Below, piece by piece: positions 35,571 through 46,520 of a DNA stretch of 64,000 bases. The notes beneath the pieces were generated by a model, which saw only the letters and a list, made by a program, of their open reading frames with translations, was not told the DNA's origin and did not search any database. Origin of the DNA: Phlebotomus papatasi (lineage: Eukaryota > Arthropoda > Insecta > Diptera > Psychodidae). Location of the stretch: contig NC_077222.1 of the NCBI RefSeq assembly GCF_024763615.1, forward strand, positions 14,012,001 through 14,076,000, in the 5' to 3' direction. The position numbers were made by a program, and so were the translations under genes. Position 1 is the first letter of the stretch, and each line of letters opens with the position of its first letter.

Positions 35571-36063
35571 TATGGGCTTCAGACCTAAGACTTAGCCATC
35601 TGGCTTAACTTAAAATTGTTGTTTATAGCGCTGGCACACCTTTTCAATTGTGTGAAATTCAATCAATTGAAATTTTACTTCTTACTCTTTCAAACTAAAA
35701 TAAGATATATTTGTCTCTTTCTCTCAAAAGAAAATTGGAATTTCAATTTCATTTTCAATTTCAAAATTCCCTAAGCACTAGTTTGCAGAGGGAGCAATAA
35801 AATTATTCATCATCATCATCAATTTCAAAATCAATTTTCATTTAACAGAAAGGGACAGCTACATCTCATTTCAATTTGAAAGAGTAAGAGGTAAAATTTC
35901 AAAAGATTGAATTTCACTCAATTGAAAAGGTGTGCCAGCGCCATTAAGATTGGATTATAAGGGCAAATGATTCATTAGATTTTAAAAAATCAATAAAATT
36001 GCTTGTTATTTCGATTTTTTATACATTCTGAAACTGAGCTAAACCTCCAACCTGAAGCCGGCA
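35571..36063 (-). mobile_element. TAA-flanked MITE (CTTCAGACTGGAGG family), copy 2, in the SINE
   Basis: Ends TATGGGCTTCAG and CTGAAGCCGGCA are inverted, and TAA is duplicated (35568-35570, 36064-36066). Its sequence is the reverse complement of copy 3 at 37501 and copy 1 at 28074. It is itself split by the MITE at 35626-35943. The 3-bp TWA target site indicates a PIF/Harbinger-type origin. Confidence 0.85.
35626..35943. mobile_element. 318-bp TTA-flanked MITE (GCGCTGGCACACC ends)
   Basis: The left end TAGCGCTGGCACACCTTTTC and the right end GGTGTGCCAGCGCCA are inverted, with about 70 bp of further arm (GTGAAATTCAATC, GTAAGAGGTAAAATTTCA). TTA is duplicated at 35623-35625 and 35944-35946. The other family copies of the host MITE give the empty site CAATCCTAAACAACAATT. 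This is a second, unrelated PIF/Harbinger-like MITE. Confidence 0.88.
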
Positions 36064-36119
36064 TAAGTCCCTCTATGGAGCGTTGTACCATTATTATTAT
36101 TATTAGTAGTAGTAGTTGG

Positions 36120-36515
36120 AACGTAGGGGGTAGGGGACACCTTCAGTTCCACATTTTCCAGACTTACAAAATTCAGAAGTGGGATGAGTTTACATTCCCA
36201 TATGAACTGTAAACACAGCAATATAAGATAGTAATAGCCTTCAATTTAATTAGCCGATTTTGAAATAGGATAGCGTACACTTTGATTTTAGCCGTTAGGC
36301 CGAGAAGCGATGAAATAGGATAGAGTCATCACTCTAATGAACCCTTATGGACATCTCCGAAAATTCTTAAATTCTCACAGATTTTGAAAAATCATAAAAT
36401 TGTTAATCACATCCTAATCTACTAGTTTTATGTATTTTCGAAATCTATTTTAGGTTTAAATTCAAGATTTTTGTAAGCTGTTTACAAATGTATAACGTAA
36501 CCTGTAGTCCTTTGC
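36120..36515. other. Unassigned DNA
   Basis: GAAATAGGATAG occurs twice (about 36253 and 36311); otherwise nothing recognised. Confidence 0.4.
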
Positions 36516-36519
36516 TCTT

Positions 36520-36690
36520 TTCTCTCTTCGTGCAAGCTTGCACTAAGCTAGTGCAAGAATTTACGCATGAAAAGTTTGACATCGCGTCGATTTTGATAAT
36601 ATTTTCCTTCACTTTCTTTTTTGATTTAAATTCTGAATGATAAATTCTCTTCTTAGATAGGTACATCATATAAAGAAACGCTGTTTGTAA
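36520..36690 (+). repeat. Dispersed repeat, copy B (see 19785)
   Basis: Same ordered landmarks as 19785-19935, including GATTTTGATAATATTTTCCT. Ends undefined. Confidence 0.65.
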
Positions 36691-36699
36691 AGTATTTAA

Positions 36700-37308
36700 A
36701 TTTATAAGTTTTTATGTTTGTAAAATATTTAAATTCAATCACCATTAAGTCAAGTGTTTAACAGCATCTCCCTACGCCCCTAATTTGTTTTTCTTTTTCA
36801 AAATAGGCATCCATTAATCGGTAAAGAGGTAATTTCAAAGCAATAATATTCAATCTTTAGTGTTTTTAGTATAATTTTTAATGGATTAATAATTATGTTG
36901 TGCTCGTTATATGTAAAGTCCAGACATAGTGAGAGCAAATGGCAAAGAGCATTCCAGTCTGAGGAATTTGCATATTTGCCAATGTACGCCTTTTTAATGT
37001 TTTAGAAATATCCTTCAGAATGCAAAAAAGTCTTAATGTTACAAAACTCTTGATAAAACTCATTGGTATCGTTTAACTGTAGGAAGCAGCGGTATAATTG
37101 GCGGTATATGAAATGAAGTTTAAAAGATTCCCGTCAAAAATTTAAACGGTTTTGGAACCTAGGCTTCCATAATAATTCTTATTTGGAAATGTCGAGAAAT
37201 TGATTAAATATTTTTTTTTTGCAATATTATTGTACAAACTCTAGGAGGAATGTGTTAATAAAATTCATTTTTCAATTCGCCTTTACCAGAGATGAAGTTT
37301 AAAAGGTT
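36700..37308. other. Unassigned AT-rich DNA
   Basis: Nothing recognised. Confidence 0.45.
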
Positions 37309-37314
37309 AGACCG

Positions 37315-37500
37315 GCTTTAGACTAGAGGTTTAGCCCAGTTCCGGAAGGTCTCAAAACCTTATACAGCAACCGATTTTATTATTTTTCAAAATGTAATAG
37401 GTCATTTTCCCTTAATAATCCAATCCTAAGTCAAAATGTTCAAAAAAAAAATCTTGACTAATAAGATATTAGACAAGTCAAGCTATATGGCAAAGCCTTA
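37315..37500 (+). mobile_element. CTTCAGACTGGAGG-family MITE, truncated copy 4
   Basis: CCGGCTTTAGACTAGAGGTT then TAGCCCAGTTCC, through AATCCAATCCTAAG to GCTATATGGCAAAGCCTTA, follows the family consensus. The last about 15 bp are missing, because copy 3 begins at the TTA within the terminal sequence. Confidence 0.75.
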
Positions 37501-38176
37501 TGCCGGCTTCAGACTGGAGGTTTAGCTCATTTCCCGAATGAATGTCTAAAAAATCTAAATAACAAGCAATTTTATTGATTTTTCAAAATCTAATGGAACA
37601 TTTGCCCCTATAATCCAATCCTAAACAACAATTTTCTAAAAATTCGTGTCTAATTAGGAATTATAGGAGTTAAGCCAGATACACTCTTAGAAAAAATTAG
37701 TTAGGAGAAGCTCATATGCAGTTATTAGAACTATAAAATATAGTAAATATAGACCCAACTTCATATGTAGTTCGGGTAACTAAATGAAATAGTTGACCAG
37801 AATTAGTTGAATAACCCTGCGTAACTCTTGCAAAAGTTGACAGAACTATATAAAAATATAGGCTCATGTATTTATATTGGTAGTTATAACTAAATGAAAT
37901 TCGTTACTGATATTAGTTGCAATTATCAATTTCATTTAATTAACACAACCATGTAATATTTTGTGAAATCTATATGAAATAATTGCCATAACTTATCTAC
38001 CTAAATATTGCCTTTCGTTCTTATTACTAATAAAATTGTTATGGAAAAAATATTTTATGATTATTGTAATCATTTTAAATTAATATAGCAATAATATCCC
38101 ATTCTACTATTATACATTAGTAATCATGTCTAAACTTTTCTAAGAGTGTAGCTAAGTCTTAGGTCTGAAGCCCGTA
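37501..38176 (+). mobile_element. CTTCAGACTGGAGG-family MITE, copy 3, interrupted
   Basis: TGCCGGCTTCAGACTGGAGG starts after TTA at 37498-37500. The right end GGTCTGAAGCCCGTA is followed by TTA at 38177-38179. A 467-bp MITE lies inside it (37682-38148); removing that leaves about 207 bp, the family length. Confidence 0.85.
37682..38148. mobile_element. 467-bp TA-flanked MITE (CACTCTTAGAAAA ends)
   Basis: Ends CACTCTTAGAAAA and TTTTCTAAGAGTG. TA is duplicated at 37680-37681 and 38149-38150. The empty site is preserved in copy 1 of the host MITE, where AAGCCATATAGCTAAG reads through. No coding sequence inside; Tc1/mariner-type by target site. Confidence 0.9.
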
Positions 38177-38189
38177 TTAGAGTTAACGA

Positions 38190-40455
38190 CTTTGGGTTTT
38201 TGAAGTACTCTTCCGTAAAGAGAGTCAAGTAGCATATCCTCCTCATTCAAGACTCATATTTTTGGTATATCTCAAAAGTACGTTGTTTTAGAGGCTGTCA
38301 AGGTGGATAGCCTTTCAAAATGTCCTTCAATAATTCCATAAAACGGATTTTCAAGGTCAAAAGTTAAATAGCTCTAGAAATCGTATTTCTTAACCGAATG
38401 GGCTAAGCTTGAATTCATTGAAAAGGTCTTGGAATTTTTGATAGGTCTGAATTGTTCGCAAAGTGATCTACATGTCCTTAGAGGTGTAAAGGACATCATC
38501 AGAAAGAATTACTCAAACTAAATTTCATCACATTATTTTGACATAATCAATTTATTTCGATAACAACATCTGTGACTTCTCAATTTAAAATTCCATCGAG
38601 TAATAAAAAATCGTACAAGAACCAATCAACAATAATAACTCTGTAATTATCATCTCTCACAGTCTTTACCACTTGGTTGTTCCCTCTCATAACAATGAAA
38701 CGAGGAGAACATCTGAGAGAATAAATCGTCAATCTATAAATGGTTTTCGGTGATTCATATGAAGCACTTGGCAAAATTGTAATTATACAATAAGTATCGT
38801 CTCAGCATTACGATGATGTTAAAGTTTCTGACTATTTTTTTTTGTTGTACTTTACTCCACCGCCACAACCATTGTGTGTCTATTTCGCTTTGCCATTTAC
38901 ATTAGCACAGCATTATATACAGATTAGCATTTCACCTTGATCTTGACTTTGCTAAACTCTACCCAAGTAAACTCACACTGAGGCATAACAATAATAAAAT
39001 GTCACTAGCTATTCATTGAGGAAAAGATGAGAAGAGGTAAGATAGGAGAGTGTACAAAATTTAGCGAAAAAATATATAATCTGCTAATGTTGAATTAGTC
39101 ATTCAAATGGTTTCATTATCGTCTATTTTGCGCATGTTGAACATACCGCTGAAAAAGGGAAAATACACACCCAAAAAAACGAAAGACATCAACAAGTACA
39201 AGCGACGAACCTGACTTATAGACAAGTCTCGTGTGACATATGAAAATAATATCATTTCTTATTCAAATTGGCATGTGACGCAGTTACCATTTCCAAGATA
39301 GTATAGAAAAATTTCAATGTGATTTTGATAGAGCCTTCTCATTTCTATCCATTATAATTGATTTATTGACAATTTTATGCGACTCGAGCATTACTCCATG
39401 GCAAAGAAACACGATAGACATCTCTCCCAGCAAATAACCCATTGATGTTTCATCGTAAGAATAGTCGATTGAATAATTTGAATATAACAAGATCAACCAC
39501 CTCTTTTATCCCATATTTTAATATATTTGATATACCTCAGAGTTTTTTTTTCTTTCTTCTCTCTCTCTCTCTCTTGAATGTCTTACAGTGCATACAGAGA
39601 AAACATTCAAACACTTGATTAGCATTTATCAATTCTCTTGTATTCACACAAGAAGTTTATTTTGCAATAAATCACTGATGTGCATTCAAAGTCTGTCATA
39701 TTGGATCATTAAACATATCCAACGTACAAATATCAACTTTTTACAAACAATTGGAAAAACATAAATTTTATAGATACCTTCTCGTATTTATATAACATTA
39801 GGAAGAAACCAATGAAATTTTACATGAATAAAAGAGAAATTTCTCATAGTGATTTAGTATTGAGAATTCAATGGTATCTTCCTGGAAATATTTCAATATA
39901 TTCTTAGATTTTCAAGTGCATTTCTGTTAGTGGAAAGACACAAAATTCTCACTAAATGCTTTTTTTATTATTCATAATAATAAGAAAAACACTTCCCGCT
40001 GTCTTTATTCAAGAGCAAACACTTAAAATTTAAGTAGAATTAAAAGAAGGTAAAAATAAAAGCTGAACAAATATTTAAATTGTTTTTATAAAACAATTGC
40101 GTCTTTTTTTTTATCAAACTTTTGTACTTTACTATAAGGACAACAAAGTTTATTAGAAATATAATTCTTAATACTTTTAAGAAATCTGATCAAAAGCGAG
40201 GTAATCTTTGAAGTTCAAATTTAAATTCTGGTCCAAATTAACCTGATTGCTCTAGCCAGATAACGCAAGTTTTAGTTATGTTTTATTTAGATCCAACCAA
40301 GAAAGGACAATAAATGATATAAGTAATTGTTAAGAAATAATTTTATACAGGTTATGAGAATATGACCTAAAACTGGTACATTTTCTATGAGAAAATTTTT
40401 AGAAAATTGTATCAATTTCGGTCCGGAAATCGCTGGAAGTGGAAAATCACTCAAG
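38190..40455. other. Unassigned DNA with a CT microsatellite
   Basis: 2.3 kb without recognisable genes or elements. (CT)n of about 8 units lies at 39556-39573. Confidence 0.45.
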
Positions 40456-40460
40456 GCAAT

Positions 40461-40702
40461 GCATCAACTTTTCCAGAGCTTTCGGCTCAGTATCCTAGCC
40501 CTCATCAGTGGTCAAGTCTTTAAGGTCTTCTCTGAGTTTCGTTCAATTTGGTCAGACTTATTTCGACCGGGTTTATGTAGAGAATGTTGACACTTCTTTA
40601 CCAAGTCTGATCAAATTGAACGAAACTCAGAGAAGAAGTTGAAGACTTGATCACTGATAAAGGCTTGGAGACTGAGTCAAAAGCTCTAGAAGAAGTTGAT
40701 GC
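40461..40702. mobile_element. 242-bp long hairpin carrying two structured motifs
   Basis: Arms of about 100 bp (40461-40562 and 40592-40702) run from GCATCAACTT to AAGTTGATGC. They share, inverted, CAAGTCTT, CTCTGAGTTTCGTTCAAT and TCAGACTT. Each arm holds one copy of the CTGANGA-stem-GAAAGCTCT motif, on opposite strands. The right edge abuts an old GGGTAAG-family copy, which has lost its end at this point. Confidence 0.75.
40473..40511 (-). repeat. CTGANGA-stem-GAAAGCTCTGG motif, copy 2
   Basis: On the minus strand CTGATGAG is followed by GGCT...AGCC and GAAAGCTCTGG. The inverted partner at 40650-40688 reads CTGATAAA, GGCT...AGTC, AAAAGCTCT, so its stem is kept with one G-U pair while the flanking core has decayed. 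Confidence 0.5.
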
Positions 40703-40703
40703 A

Positions 40704-41545
40704 TTTTCGGCATGGTTACACGCAAGAACTAAAGTCATAAGCTTAAAGTCGCATTTCTGACAATTGTTACTTCTTTTTTTTTAGAAGTTTTGTGTGGAAC
40801 CTTGTAGGCATTTAATCGTCTCTGTTTTTTTTTCTCTAAAATTTTACCTACTATTATTTTAAAATGAATAAAAATATAGACATTGCGTTGGGTAATATTT
40901 CGGCCACACTGATTTTAGTAGTTCTTCGTCCTTCCGGAACTCTTTTAATATTATTATCCACATCATCTAGGGTAAGTGTGCCAAATTCCGGCCAGCTTGC
41001 AATTTCGGCCACATTTCTTCTTCCTCGAATTTTCATGAACTTTTGATTTTTACGTACTATAGATATTATACAATGCAAAAGAATAACAAAAAATGTAGCT
41101 TCGACAAACAAGATGACGTGAAAAAGACATGTGAAGAATTCCCAATGGGCAAAGAACTATGAGAATGAAGGTGGCCGAAATAAGGCACCAAAGCTATGTC
41201 AACATTTTTATTTATTTTAAAATGTATTAAGAATTGTTTTAGACTAAATAAAGACGATAAACTGTCTACATGGTTCCAAGCAACTCTACTTAAGAAGAAG
41301 TAATAAAAATATTCAATTTGTATTAATAATATTCCACTTAAAACTTGAGACCTTGGCGCTTGCATGCAACTATGCCGAAATTTGGCACACTTACCCTAAT
41401 TTGTAGAGGCGACATTTTTTATGTTTTTTGTATTGAACAACATCAAGAGAACGAAGAAATATGTAATTTTGAGCAAAATAAGGAAGTGGCCGACATTGCA
41501 AGCTGACCGAAATTGCAAGATGGTCGAAATTTGATTCAGTTTCCC
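40704..41545 (-). mobile_element. Older GGGTAAG-family MITE split by a younger one
   Basis: 40704-40969 and 41397-41545 together follow, in order, the 426-bp copy at 50167-50592: CGGCATGGTT, ACCTTGTAGGCATTTAATCG, TTTTAAAATGAATAAAAAT and TTTCGGCCACA, then CGACATTTTTTATG and CATTGCAAGCTGACCGAAAT. The break is exactly where the intact copy at 40970-41396 sits, at a TA. The outer left end is missing; the right terminus is decayed to TTTCCC before TA (41546-41547). Confidence 0.8.
40970..41396 (+). mobile_element. GGGTAAG-family MITE, intact copy 1 (427 bp)
   Basis: Ends GGGTAAGTGTGCCAAATTCC and GGAAATTTGGCACACTTACCC-like (CGAAATTTGGCACACTTACC plus C). TA is on both sides (40968-40969, 41397-41398). 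Nearly identical to copy 2 at 42156. The interior has no transposase. Confidence 0.92.
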
Positions 41546-41554
41546 TAAATCTTT

Positions 41555-41800
41555 TAAATGTGATTTCAAAAACTTGTCAAAGCCTTGGTGCTGCAAGGCT
41601 ACTATTTCGAATCTGAAGTAAACTGCCTATCTTTTGGCGCTTAAAGTCACAATTAGAAAGATCTTATCTCAGAAGCAAAGCACTAGGTGACATTTCAGAA
41701 GACTAACCGCTGTATTTCGAAAGCCATTCAGCTTCTACAATAACGGGATCTCCATTATCCGAGTGACAGCTGCAAAACACAAGAAACTCTAAAATCTTCC
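41555..41800. other. Unassigned DNA
   Basis: Short spacer between MITEs; nothing recognised. Confidence 0.4.
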
Positions 41801-41804
41801 TCTA

Positions 41805-42019
41805 TAAGGTAAAGTGCCTTCGAGTCGACCGGTGGTCAATATTTGAATGTTTGATGGTGAATTTCTATAAAATTGTCACTGATTCGTATTTAATTATGGA
41901 ATAATTGACCTATTAATGTTGGATCATACGCCAAATATTAGTGCAAATATAAATAAATTGAATAAATAACTCTACCGGTCGAATTGAGGAACCGGTCGAC
42001 TTGGGGGCACTTTACCTTA
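41805..42019. mobile_element. 215-bp TA-flanked MITE (TAAGGTAAAGTGCC ends)
   Basis: The left end is TAAGGTAAAGTGCCTTCGAG then TCGACCGGT; the right end complement is TAAGGTAAAGTGCCCCCAAG then TCGACCGGT. TA duplicated at 41803-41804 and 42020-42021. Confidence 0.88.
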
Positions 42020-42155
42020 TATGGGTTTTTATCTGACAATTTAACCCTTACGTCATTTGGACAACGGAGAGTTGACCGTAGAGGAAAGCGCGATACTTTC
42101 AAGCGACTTTAGCTTTTCGGACAATTGAATTTTTTCCATGTTCTTAATGGATATA

Positions 42156-42581
42156 GGGTAAGTGTGCCAAATTCCGGCCAGCTTGCAATTTCGGCCACAT
42201 TTTTTGTTCCTCGAATTTTCAAGAACTTTTGGTTTTTACGTACTCTAGATATTAAACAATCCAAAAGAATAACAAAAAATGTAGCTTCGACAAACAAGAT
42301 GACGTGAAAAAGACATGTGAAGAATTCCCAATGGGCAAAGAACTATGAGAATGAAGGTGGCCGAAATAAGGCACCAAAGCTATGTCAACCTTTTTTTTAT
42401 TTTAAAATGTATTAAGAATGATTTTAGAGTAAATAAAGACGATAAACTGTCCACAAGGTTCCAAGCAACACTCCTTATGAAGAAGTAATAAACATATTCA
42501 ATTTGTATTAATAATATTGCATTTAAGACTTGAGACCTTGGCGCTTGCATGCAACTATGCCGAAATTTGGCACACTTACCC
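42156..42581 (+). mobile_element. GGGTAAG-family MITE, intact copy 2 (426 bp)
   Basis: Differs from 40970-41396 at only a small number of positions by eye. TA on both sides (42154-42155, 42582-42583). Two nearly identical copies under 1 kb apart suggest recent activity or a local duplication. Confidence 0.92.
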
Positions 42582-42589
42582 TAATAATA

Positions 42590-42850
42590 TAAAATATAAG
42601 ATATAAGATAAATATAAGATAAAATAATAATCAAATTAGTTGAAAACGTGTTAGAGAAAAAGGAGTTGTTCGAAGCTTGAGTCATCCGAAGGTAGCGCGC
42701 TATTCGCTACTTTTGTTTAAACGGGTATATCTGTTCCATTTGTTGATAACCAAATGGTAACAACAGATCACCATTATCTGATATGATAACCATTATGTGT
42801 TAATGATAACCATTATCTGTTGTTCGGAGTATTATTTCTACTTAGGTCCT
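42590..42850. repeat. Low-complexity ATAAGAT tract and small palindrome
   Basis: ATATAAGATA-type repeats at 42592-42632. At about 42761-42825, AACAACAGAT and ATCTGTTGTT bracket GATAACCATTAT repeats, forming an imperfect palindrome. Confidence 0.6.
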
Positions 42851-42859
42851 CTTAGAAAA

Positions 42860-44840
42860 CCCAACCAGCTACAGTCGTTAATAGGCGGAATTGAACTCTA
42901 CCTCTCGCTCTTAACGACTTTCGCTTGTTTATGCTGTAGATTTTTGCAATGGATATCACTAGTAATTTATCTTTGAATTTTGTAATTGTTCGAAAATACC
43001 CAGTTGCTTCTATACTCTAACAATTTTCGCTACGATTTCTCACCTCTAATCTACTAAACGCTCTTCAAAACCTAATAATCACGCCTTCAAAAAGGAAAGT
43101 TTCTTCATCATCTCACAGTGCTAATTATAAAATTGAGAAGATATCAAATATTTATGGTTGTACATCATGTGTGTAAACTTTAGATGTTTTTTCATAAGAA
43201 AAACGCCCAATTTTCAGTGATTTTTTTTACTCCTTCATTTTAAACTGCCAAGTTGAAGGAGGAAAAAAAAACTACACATAAATTTCATAAGTGTGTGGTT
43301 CCACCCATCTCCTCCCAAAATTCAGTGTCAACGTTCTCTGTGACCGCAGTGAAATTGACAACATATTCGAATGGATGAAAAAAAAATTATCGTGATGATA
43401 AAAAGACACGGTGTAACTTAAATATTGCCTAACAATAATCCATCCGTGGAAAATGTCAGTATTTTTCACTCACACGCGTCTGAAGCTTCTTTTATCTTCT
43501 TCATTTCTTTCTTTTTTCTTGTAATAAACTTGTGATTTGATCTGATGGTAAAAGAATGAATAAATTCGGTGGCATCTTGTGAAAATTATTATTTTTTTGT
43601 ATATGTTCAGTCCATCATTATGGATTTTAACATGTCTTCACTAGCAACGACGTAGGACACACAAGAATGGGAGACTTGAGAGGCAATCAGATAAAGAGGG
43701 AGACCTTGAAGACCCTTGGTTGAAACCTTAAACCTCAATTTGAACCTTGTTTCTTCTTTTTTTAACCAGTATTACAATAAATTGCCATGAATTATTCTTT
43801 CTTCTTAGACTCATTACCGTGACTACCCAAGCAATGTATCTCCAACAAGGGGAGATCTTTCTTTGGTGTGTCCATTGAATTCAATCGCAACCGAAAAGCC
43901 CCCTCTTGCATTTAAATGTAATTGAAGAAGAAAACGAGAGCCTCTATTGCGAGCGACAGAGGCCCTAACTACAGAAAAAAAAATCTTAGCTTCCGTTCTA
44001 CCACAGAAAATTATTCAATTATACAAACACATTATTTGATTAAAGTTTCTTTTTCTCATTCATCCAACTTTGAAGCACTCCTTCTTTTTTTGGAAGAATG
44101 CTATTTTCCGATGAATTTGCAAAATATCTGACTCATTGAAATTAATAAATGAGAAGAGAGTACCCACAGCTCTAATGAATTTTGCTATATATATTTTAGA
44201 CCCCTCTGGGTAAAACTTTCGTAATATTTTCAATCAACCATCAATCACAATTCACTTCTCTTGTTGTACTACCAACTTTACTCGTTTTTTACAGCTTCTT
44301 TGTGCTGCAAAATTGTTCAAAATTGTTCACACCAAAAATACCGCCGAAGAATCAAGAAAAAAAGACAAGATTGCCTTCCATCCTAGAAATCTAATTCGAC
44401 ACAAATTTCATAAATTTCTTTTTTTATTTAGCGTCCATACCACGGAAATTATTTCCGCATTTTCACACTCCCGAAGAATTTTTGCTATTTCATACTTCAC
44501 ATTAAATTGATGCGGATTTTTTTCTTATTTTTAATTCTGTGTTTAAGCACACAGAATTATTTACTCATGGTTTCTTTTTTTTTGCACAATCTCCAATTTT
44601 ACCACCTTCAACAGATGATTCTCATCTTCCAAAGGTGTGCTACTGCGGAAATATTCAGGAAGATCTAGGAAGAAATTCGCCTGATCTTCACAAAGTTATA
44701 CTTGGAAAAAAATATACGAAATTGCAAGGGGTTATAAAAACCTCATCGAATGAGGTTTAGCCTTACGGTTTTTAATTTGAATAATTTCATAATTGAAATT
44801 AATTCAAAATTGAAATTTTTGAAGTTTTGAAGAGATAATG
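42860..44840. other. Unassigned AT-rich DNA
   Basis: No gene or element recognised in about 2 kb. Confidence 0.45.
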
Positions 44841-44843
44841 ACT

Positions 44844-44985
44844 TAAGGCGTCTACACATTGGGAGCAATTTTTGTCAAAAATTGCGATTTTGACAGAAAT
44901 TTGACGTTTCCCCCTACAACGCTGCAGGGAATTCCATTCAAAAAAGCAATTTTTGACAAAAATTGCTCCCAATGTGTAAAGGCTA
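44844..44985. mobile_element. Short hairpin MITE, about 142 bp
   Basis: ACACATTGGGAGCAATTTTT then GTCAAAAATTGC on the left, and its exact complement GCAATTTTTGAC then AAAAATTGCTCCCAATGTGT on the right. Outer bases AAGGCGTCT / AAGGCTATT match partly. The GTCTACACA start recalls the 52023 element. Confidence 0.8.
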
Positions 44986-45099
44986 TTTAGAGTCTAAATA
45001 GGCTCGCTGGATAATTCTCGAGAATATTTAGCCTGTGATATTTGAATTAAAGAGACAAAATTCATCTAAAGGACTTCTAAAATTGATGATTATAAGCCC

Positions 45100-45900
45100 A
45101 CAAAAATAGACACAGGTTGATCCTCCAGAATACTCAGCTCGAAAAATTTGGCGGCAAAAAATAAGCCCAAACTATCATACACTGAGGATTTAGGATCAAG
45201 GTTTAGGAATTCTAGCGTTTCTTGCGCAAATTTCTATTAAATGTGCACACTTTAACTCCTGACAGGGCTAAAGAGACTTCTTGAATGCAATATCAAGGCA
45301 TTTTTCATACAGATAGGAACACTCGGACCTTCCCATTACCCCAATCTTAATAAATTTTAAGATTTTGCTATGTTGTGTACCATTATCCTCTTCTTCTTCT
45401 TCTTTTATTTTACGTTTATGCTGTCGGACTTACTCGGGTCCATAGCCCTATTATTTCCCATGTTTCTTCACTGAGAAACAAAAGAGGGTGCGATTAACAT
45501 TTTTTCCTCAGAACTTTAACACTTTTAAGGTGTAAAAATATATCAACATTTTTAAATGTTAATTTTACACCTTTTTAAGTGTAAAATTAACATCACAAAG
45601 GGTAACTTTAACCCCTAATACACCTGAAAAGTATAATATATACACCGATTTCGGATCAATACTGCAGGGTAAAATTAACATTTCCGGAATGTTATTTTAA
45701 CTTTTTCGGATTTCTCTCAGTGTTCAACCAATTGATATTTGGAAAAGCATCCAAAAACACCCAAAGTAAAGTTTTATATTTGTGCCATTGGCGCTGATGT
45801 CGCAAGTCATCGTAAATTTCACTAGACCTTATGATTTTTTATTTAGAAGCTAATCCATATTTCGGACTGATCAATGAGTGTATCGACACCAATCCTCGAA
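45100..45900 (+). repeat. Local duplication, unit A (contains CACTG MITE)
   Basis: It matches 46005-46450 in order: CAGAATACTCAGCTCGAAAA (about 45126), ATACACTGAGGATTT, CCTTCCCATTAC, then beyond the MITE CCAAAAACACCCAAAGT, GGCGCTGATGTCGC and ATTTCACTAGACCTTATGA, ending GAGTGTATCG. Its extra length over unit B is mostly the 254-bp MITE plus an inserted CT-rich stretch near 45390-45460. Confidence 0.8.
45469..45722 (-). mobile_element. CACTG MITE, copy 3 (254 bp)
   Basis: CACTGAGAAACAAAAGAGGG to GATTTCTCTCAGTG, opposite in orientation to copies 1 and 2. TT on both sides (45467-45468, 45723-45724). Unit B at about 46280-46300 shows the same flanking sequence without the element. Confidence 0.9.
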
Positions 45901-46004
45901 CTGATCCCTAATACTTGCTTCAGATCGGAGGTTTAAGCAGGAGGCTTAACTTCTATAATTTCTCATCAGGTAAGATGCTTGTGAAAATCTTAACTTATGC
46001 CGAA

Positions 46005-46450
46005 AACAGATACAGGCTGATCCTGGAGAATACTCAGCTCGAAAAATTTGGCGGAAAAGGATCAGCCCAAACTTATCATACACTGAGGATTTTGGATCAA
46101 GGATAAGCGTTTACAGCGTAAATTTCTATTAAATCTCGACACTTTGATTGCTGAAAGACTTCTTAAGTGTAATATCAATGAATTTTTCGTACAGAAAGAT
46201 GCACTTTGACCTTCCCATTACTCCAATCTTAGTGCAGTTTAAGATTTTGCGACATTGAATACCATTACTCTCCATGTTTTTTCACCCAATTGACATTTCG
46301 AAAAGTACCCAAAAACACCCAAAGTGAAGCTTTATATTTTCAGCACTGGCGCTGATGTCGCCTAATCCCCGTAATTTCACTAGACCTTATGAATTTAGAA
46401 GATCAGCCTGATTCTCCGAATTATGGACTGATCCCTGAGTGTATCGGAGG
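46005..46450 (+). repeat. Local duplication, unit B (empty site)
   Basis: Shorter, uninterrupted partner of 45100-45900. It reads CATGTTTTTTCACCCAATTG where unit A carries the CACTG element between CATGTTTCTT and TTCAACCAATTG. It starts about 0.9 kb after unit A, with a fragment of the CTTCAGAC MITE family (45913-45945) in the spacer. Confidence 0.8.
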
Positions 46451-46520
46451 GGAAACTCCGTTCGGATGCGGGAACACTATTTGTGAAATTTTCAACACAA
46501 GATCAAAAATTACCTCTTAT

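Larger units (their letters stand above)
35400..36110 (+). repeat. SINE interrupted by a nested MITE
   Basis: The SINE body includes GGCATGGGACTGGCAATCCC and TTGCGGGAAGGCCTAA (ending 35570). It resumes after the insertion with GTCCCTCTATGGAGCGTTGT and an (ATT)n tail at 36064-36105. The uninterrupted SINE at 13960-14000 reads straight through the junction. The tRNA-like head is not clearly visible, so the 5' boundary is approximate. Confidence 0.7.
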
